The notes under the pieces: model-generated
Database searches by the model: none
Seen by the model: the letters and a program-made list of their open reading frames with translations, nothing else
Told to the model about the DNA's origin: nothing
Translations under genes and position numbers: made by a program
From: Mycolicibacterium neoaurum ATCC 25795
Lineage (GTDB): Bacteria > Actinomycetota > Actinomycetes > Mycobacteriales > Mycobacteriaceae
DNA length: 64,000 nucleotides
Assembly (NCBI RefSeq): GCF_000691525.1
Contig: NZ_JMDW01000008.1
Coordinates: forward strand, 682,001 to 746,000
Direction of reading: 5' to 3'
Part shown: positions 59,617 through 64,000 of the stretch, one piece after another
How positions within the stretch are numbered: the stretch's first letter is position 1
Layout: every line of letters begins with the position of its first letter

Positions 59617-60756
59617 ATGACGACCTTGGATTTGCCCCGTAGCTCCACCCCGACCCCCGCCAAGCCCCGCAGCTCGGCAAAGTACAGGCTCACCCCGGAA
59701 CAGTTCGAGGCCTTCGGCGCCGAACTCGACGCCATCCGTGAGCGCCAGCTGGCCGATCTCGGCGAGCGCGACGCCAACTACATCCGACAGATCATCAAGT
59801 GGCAGCGCGGTCTCGAGTTCGGCGGCCGGGTGCTGCTGTTCCTGCCGCCGGCCTGGCCGGTCGGGACCGTGATGTTGGGTCTGTCGAAGATCCTCGACAA
59901 CATGGAGATCGGCCACAACGTCATGCACGGCCAGTACGACTGGATGGGCGATCCGGCGTTGCGCGGGCAGAACTTCGAATGGGATTCGGCCTGCCCGTCC
60001 AACCAGTGGCGGCACTCGCACAACTACATGCACCACACCTACACCAACATCGTGGACCTGGACCGTGATATCGGCTACGGCATCCTGCGGATGAGCGAGG
60101 ACCAGAAGTGGCATCCGTACTACCTGGGTAACCCGGTCTACGCCTTCCTGCTGATGGTGTTCTTCCAGTACGGCGTCGCGCTGCACGAGTTGGAGACCGA
60201 GCGCATCCGCGCCGGTGAGATCAAACTGCGCGACAAGAAAGAGATGCTCACCGAGATGTGGGCGAAGGTCAAGAAGCAGACCGTCAAGGATTACGTGGCC
60301 TTCCCGCTGCTGGCCGGACCGTTCGCACCGTTCGTGTTCGCCGGCAACATGACGGCCAACCTGATGCGCAACGTGTGGTCCTACGCCATCATCTTCTGCG
60401 GTCACTTCCCCGAGGGCACCCACGAGTTCACCGTCGAGGAGACCAAGAGCGAGACCCGCGGCCAGTGGTATTACCGGCAGCTGCTGGGTTCGGCGAATCT
60501 GAGTGGCGGCAAGTGGTTCCACATCTTCAGTGGCAACCTGTCCTTCCAGATCGAGCACCACTTGTTCCCGGACATCCCGGCCCACCGCTACGCGGAGATC
60601 TCCGGTGAGGTCCGCGAGATCTGCCAGCGTTACGGCCTGCCCTACAACAGTGGACCGCTGCCCAAGCAGTTCTTCTCGGTGGTCAAGAAGATCTGGCGGC
60701 TGGCGCTGCCGAATCGCAAACCCGCCGAGGAGTCGCAGGCCAGGGCCGCTGCCTGA
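59617..60756 (+). CDS. Membrane fatty-acyl (acyl-CoA) desaturase, DesA3-like
   Basis: Di-iron integral-membrane desaturase of 379 aa introducing a double bond, probably delta-9, into stearoyl-type acyl chains. The three His boxes are present: GHNVMHG (about residue 98), HSHNYMHH (about 133) and QIEHHLFP (about 312). Hydrophobic segments lie near 70-95, 170-190 and 230-265. An AAAGG ribosome site precedes ATG 59617. Co-transcribed with the reductase at 58506 and under the divergent TetR. It resembles M. tuberculosis DesA3 (Rv3229c), but the locus differs, so it is probably a paralogue. Confidence 0.93.
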   Translation: MTTLDLPRSSTPTPAKPRSSAKYRLTPEQFEAFGAELDAIRERQLADLGERDANYIRQIIKWQRGLEFGGRVLLFLPPAWPVGTVMLGLSKILDNMEIGHNVMHGQYDWMGDPALRGQNFEWDSACPSNQWRHSHNYMHHTYTNIVDLDRDIGYGILRMSEDQKWHPYYLGNPVYAFLLMVFFQYGVALHELETERIRAGEIKLRDKKEMLTEMWAKVKKQTVKDYVAFPLLAGPFAPFVFAGNMTANLMRNVWSYAIIFCGHFPEGTHEFTVEETKSETRGQWYYRQLLGSANLSGGKWFHIFSGNLSFQIEHHLFPDIPAHRYAEISGEVREICQRYGLPYNSGPLPKQFFSVVKKIWRLALPNRKPAEESQARAAA

Positions 60757-60761
60757 CGCGC

Positions 60762-61514
60762 TCAGCGTTGGCAGTTGGGGCACCAATACCGGATACGGTC
60801 GCCGCTGTCGTCCCTCCTGATGGGGGTTCGGCAGCGGCGACACGGTTCTGCGGCCCTGCCGTACACCCAGAACTGTTGGCCCCTGCGGGTATTGCCGGTG
60901 ATGATGCGATTGGCACGGTTGCGGTTGAGCCACAACATGTCCCGCGCGCGCTGGACGACGCGTAGCGGATCGGCAACCTCGCCGACGGGGGAGTCGGGTC
61001 GCTTACCGAGCACGAAGCACAGTTCGTTGGCGTACACGTTGCCCACACCGGCCATGACCCGTTGGTCCAACAGCACATCGGCGAGTTCACGATCCGGCTC
61101 GGCCATCAGGTTCTGCCTGGCCAGTTGCGGATCCCAGTCCGGGCCGAGCAGGTCGGGGCCCAGATGGGCGACGGCGTCCTGGTCGGCGGCGCGCTCGAGC
61201 ACTTCCAGCACGCCCAGGTCGATGCCGAAGGCCACGGTGTCGGCGGTGCCCAGCACGATCCTGATCCGATGCTGGGGACCACGGAACGAGCCGATCACCC
61301 AGCTGCCGTCCATCTTGAGGTGGGAGTGGATGCTGGCCGCGCCGACGCGGATGAACAGGTGCTTGCCGCGGCTGAGCACCTCGTCGACGTGCTCACCGGT
61401 CAGGTCGACCGCCGCATACCGTGGGACTCGGACGTCGCAACGGGTCAGGGTGCGGCCGACGAGCGCTTCCCGCAGTTTCGTGGCGGTGCGATAGACCGTG
61501 TCACCCTCGGGCAT
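60762..61514 (-). CDS. nei: Endonuclease VIII / formamidopyrimidine-DNA glycosylase family
   Basis: Bifunctional DNA glycosylase/AP lyase of 250 aa removing oxidised pyrimidines in base-excision repair. The N-terminal catalytic Pro2-Glu3 (MPEGDTVYR) is intact, as is the conserved Lys in SRGKHLFIR. The helix-two-turn-helix spans [18 protein letters not shown], and the C-terminal zinc finger has CRRC and CPNC. PEGDT at the start favours Nei over Fpg. It follows lhr by 18 bp, as Rv3296-Rv3297. Confidence 0.94.
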   Translation of the reverse strand: MPEGDTVYRTATKLREALVGRTLTRCDVRVPRYAAVDLTGEHVDEVLSRGKHLFIRVGAASIHSHLKMDGSWVIGSFRGPQHRIRIVLGTADTVAFGIDLGVLEVLERAADQDAVAHLGPDLLGPDWDPQLARQNLMAEPDRELADVLLDQRVMAGVGNVYANELCFVLGKRPDSPVGEVADPLRVVQRARDMLWLNRNRANRIITGNTRRGQQFWVYGRAAEPCRRCRTPIRRDDSGDRIRYWCPNCQR

Positions 61515-61532
61515 GAGTTCAGTATCGTGCGC

Positions 61533-64000
61533 TCAGCGAAGTCGCAGGCCACGGGGGGTGCGGGCGAAGCCTGACTCCAGCAGCGCGTCCTGGACGGCGG
61601 TGAGGGTCGCGTCGCCGGCGAGTTCCAGCACGCTTGTGCCGTTGATCTTCTCGACCAACAATGATGGCACCCGGCCTGTGCTCACCAGGCCGGACAGGGC
61701 CGCGGCGGCGGCCTGTTGGGTGCCGGGGTCATCGGTGAAACTGAGTAGGGTTCGCCCGCCGCGTTCGACGAACCAGACCAGGGCGCCGTCGACCAGGACG
61801 ACCAGCGCGCCGGCCTTGCGGCCGGGCCGATGCGTCAGCTCGGTGTCATCGGGCCACGGCAGCGCCACACCATAGGGGTTGGCCGGATCGGTGGCCGCCA
61901 ACGCCACGGCGTGGAGTTCGGGGCGCTGCGGGTCCACCCCGTCGAGATAGGAGCGCAGCCGGTCCACCGTCGAGGCGGCCGCGAACTGCGCCCCGCCAAG
62001 GGATTCCACGAAGTAGCCACGCTGGCAGCGACCGGCGTCCTCGAAGGCGGTCAGCACCTTGTACAACATCGCGAACCCGCCGGGTATCCCGTCTGCGGCA
62101 CCGCGGGTGAGTACGCCATAGCGGTTCAGCAGCAACTCGGCCTGGAAGTGTGCGCGCACCGTGGAATCCGGTGTCGCCGTGGGTAGGGCAGACCAGCGGC
62201 CGGCCACCATCGGGTCGGCTCGCTGCTGGCCCTGGGTCAGGCTGTAGCGACTCAACCGGGGCGGACGTTGACGCTGCCGATGCGCGGGCGCGCCAGAGCG
62301 TCGCGAGCCGGCCAGCACAGCACGCACCGGGGCGAACGTGTCACCGGTGACCCAGCCCGCCCAGATCAGATCCCAGAGGGCAGTTTTGAATTCGGTCCCG
62401 GTCGAGCCGTCGGTGAGCTGGCGGAAAAAGAATGCGCCACCGTGCCCGAGGGCATCCAGGATGGCTCGGTGTGTGTCGGTGAAGTCGATATCGATCGGCG
62501 CTGCCAGTGTCAGTGCCGCCGTCTCACCGAGGTGGAACGCGATCCACCCGTCGCTGCCGCCGATCTGCCCGGCGCCCGACCAGGTGACCTCACCGGAGGC
62601 CAGTAGCTCGTCCAGCATGGCCGGCTGGTAATCGGCGACGCGTTGGCCGAATATCAGCGGTTCGATCGCCGACGCGGGAAGTGGGTGTCCGGCCAGCTGC
62701 TCGATGACCGCGGCCACGCCATCCACGCCGCGCACCTGCTCTGATCCCAGGTGCTGCCAGGCGGGCAGGAAGCGTCCGTATGCGGCGGTGCTCACGGGCT
62801 CGACCGCGGCCCGCAACGCTGCCAGTGACCGACGGCGCAGGATTTTCAGAACGGTGGCGTCACACCATTGTTCGGAGGGACCCGGCGCGGCGGTGAACTC
62901 GCCGCGGATCAACCTGCCGTCAGCAGCCAGGCGGCCGAGCACATCGGAGGTCACCCGGATGCCCAGACCGAACCTGGCCGCCGCCTCGTCGGTGCTGAAG
63001 GGACCGTGGGTGCGCGCGTATCGGCCCAGCAGATCGGAAAGCGGATCCTTGACCGACTCGCTGAGGCTTGCCGGCACCCACACCGGGACCGCGACGCCAA
63101 CACCGTCACGCAGCAATCCGATGTCCTCGACCGCCGCCCACCACGTCCGGCCGGCGAAGGAGACGGTCAGCGCCCGGCGTGCTTGCCGCAGCCCCTCCAG
63201 CCAGCCGCCGATATCGGGTGTCGTTGCCCGAGCGGCGATTTCCTCCTGGGTGAGCGGTCCCAGCAATCGCAGCAGGTCCGCGACGCCCTCCGCATCGCGG
63301 GCGGCGCGATCGGGCTCGAGGTGCTGGAGTTGGCGGGCGGTGGTGGCCACCACATCCGGATCGAGCAGATCGTGCAGTTCGACACGGCCGAGCAGCTCGG
63401 CGAGCAACACCGTGTCCAGCGACAGGGCAGCCGCACGGCGCTCCGCGAGCGGGCTGTCACCCTCGTACATGAACGCGCCGACATAGCCGAACAGGGCGGC
63501 GGCGGCGAAGGGCGACGGGGTGGCGGTCTCGACCTCGACGAGCCGGACGCGGCGCTGAGCGACCTTGCTCATCAGGTCGGTCAGCGCGGGGACGTCATAG
63601 ACATCCTGGAGGCATTCCCGGACGGCCTCCAGCACGATCGGGAACTCCGGATACTTGCGGGCCACGTCGAGCAGCTGTGAGGCCCGCTGCCGCTGGTGCC
63701 ACAGCGGGGAGCGTTTACCCGGGTGGCGCCGCGGCAGCAGCAGCGCCCGAGCGGCGCACTCGCGGAACCGCGAGGCAAACAGTGCCGAACCGCCGACCTC
63801 CGCGGTGACGATGGCATCCAGTTCGTCGGGCTCGAAGACGAAGAGGTCGGCCCCCGGCGGATCTTCCCCACCGTCGGGAAGGCGCACGATGATGCCGTCG
63901 TCGGAGGCAGTGGGTTTCTCGTCGATACCGTAACGCTCGCGCAGCCGGCGTCCCACGGCCAATGCCAGCGGACCGTGGACGCGCAAACCATAGGGGGAGT
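61533..64000 (-). CDS. lhr: ATP-dependent DNA helicase Lhr, C-terminal part (N-terminus beyond right edge)
   Basis: The frame is open to base 64000, so only about 822 C-terminal residues are present. Lhr is about 1500 aa and its SF2 helicase motor lies outside the window. The first visible residues, SPYGLRVHGPLALAVG, match the region just after the helicase core. The remainder is the Lhr winged-helix/beta-barrel and C-terminal domain of unknown function (EALRECLQDVYDVPALTDLM-like core, and LVEKINGTSVLEL near the end). Lhr is a 3' to 5' helicase linked to DNA-damage response. Upstream of nei in a probable repair operon. Confidence 0.93.
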   Translation of the reverse strand, partial: SPYGLRVHGPLALAVGRRLRERYGIDEKPTASDDGIIVRLPDGGEDPPGADLFVFEPDELDAIVTAEVGGSALFASRFRECAARALLLPRRHPGKRSPLWHQRQRASQLLDVARKYPEFPIVLEAVRECLQDVYDVPALTDLMSKVAQRRVRLVEVETATPSPFAAAALFGYVGAFMYEGDSPLAERRAAALSLDTVLLAELLGRVELHDLLDPDVVATTARQLQHLEPDRAARDAEGVADLLRLLGPLTQEEIAARATTPDIGGWLEGLRQARRALTVSFAGRTWWAAVEDIGLLRDGVGVAVPVWVPASLSESVKDPLSDLLGRYARTHGPFSTDEAAARFGLGIRVTSDVLGRLAADGRLIRGEFTAAPGPSEQWCDATVLKILRRRSLAALRAAVEPVSTAAYGRFLPAWQHLGSEQVRGVDGVAAVIEQLAGHPLPASAIEPLIFGQRVADYQPAMLDELLASGEVTWSGAGQIGGSDGWIAFHLGETAALTLAAPIDIDFTDTHRAILDALGHGGAFFFRQLTDGSTGTEFKTALWDLIWAGWVTGDTFAPVRAVLAGSRRSGAPAHRQRQRPPRLSRYSLTQGQQRADPMVAGRWSALPTATPDSTVRAHFQAELLLNRYGVLTRGAADGIPGGFAMLYKVLTAFEDAGRCQRGYFVESLGGAQFAAASTVDRLRSYLDGVDPQRPELHAVALAATDPANPYGVALPWPDDTELTHRPGRKAGALVVLVDGALVWFVERGGRTLLSFTDDPGTQQAAAAALSGLVSTGRVPSLLVEKINGTSVLELAGDATLTAVQDALLESGFARTPRGLRLR

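Noticed and set aside
1..64000. rRNA, tRNA, CRISPR arrays, insertion sequences, replication origin, riboswitches
   Set aside because: I scanned the intergenic gaps by eye and found nothing supporting any of these; no gap is large enough for an rRNA operon or array.

Overview
The window is high-GC actinobacterial chromosome, most likely a rapid-growing mycobacterium (Mycolicibacterium-like). The evidence is gene order. Read right to left, the backbone lhr, nei, Rv3300c-type pseudouridine synthase, glpD2, lpdA, Rv3304-type, amiA1, amiB1, punA, pmmB, upp, Rv3311-type, add, deoA, cdd, sdhCDAB, sigJ, aminotransferase, dacB1 follows the order I recall for Rv3296 to Rv3330 of M. tuberculosis. Accessory blocks interrupt it. 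I see no rRNA, tRNA, CRISPR, insertion sequence or integrase. No gene-free stretch exceeds about 215 bp.

Layout. (1) 1-4564: a DD-carboxypeptidase cut by the left edge, then a likely putrescine/polyamine degradation set (Lrp regulator, class III aminotransferase, divergent aminobutyraldehyde-type dehydrogenase). (2) 4650-15651: a 2800-residue exported protein (acidic linker, Ig/cadherin-like repeats, two propeller-like regions, an 11-copy short repeat, a class-3-lipase-like C-terminus), a tandem universal stress protein and an APC permease. (3) 15767-19371: ECF41-type sigma factor SigJ facing its usual CxxC carboxymuconolactone-decarboxylase-like partner, an AI-2E family membrane protein and a DUF559-type protein. 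(4) 19444-25917: succinate dehydrogenase sdhCDAB and, divergently, the salvage genes cdd-deoA-add. (5) 25981-29337: an Rv3311-type protein, a small EspC-like protein coupled to an NlpC/P60 hydrolase with a WxG segment, and upp.

(6) 29342-42259: a roughly 13 kb accessory block between upp and pmmB. It encodes an amino-acid permease, DadA-like oxidase, TetR regulator, amino-acid dehydrogenase, ADP-forming acyl-CoA synthetase, dienoyl-CoA-reductase-like SDR, ThDP 2-oxo-acid decarboxylase, aldehyde dehydrogenase, acyl-CoA dehydrogenase and DMT exporter. Together these suggest import and oxidative deamination of an amino acid, decarboxylation to an aldehyde, oxidation to an acid, CoA activation and beta-oxidation. 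Similar ACTGACT inverted repeats sit before both halves. (7) 42256-55141: pmmB, MarR/AbrB and monooxygenase/TetR pairs with visible operators, punA, two M20 amidohydrolases, Rv3304-type protein, lpdA-glpD2 and a pseudouridine synthase. (8) 55130-60756: FkbM methyltransferase, SDR, enoyl-CoA hydratase with TetR, and a divergent electron-transfer reductase plus acyl desaturase. (9) 60762-64000: nei and the C-terminal part of lhr, cut by the right edge.

Several convergent gene pairs are separated by long, nearly perfect inverted repeats (4570-4618, 19374-19430, 25921-25982, 50438-50503). These probably act as bidirectional terminators, and two of them share sequence.
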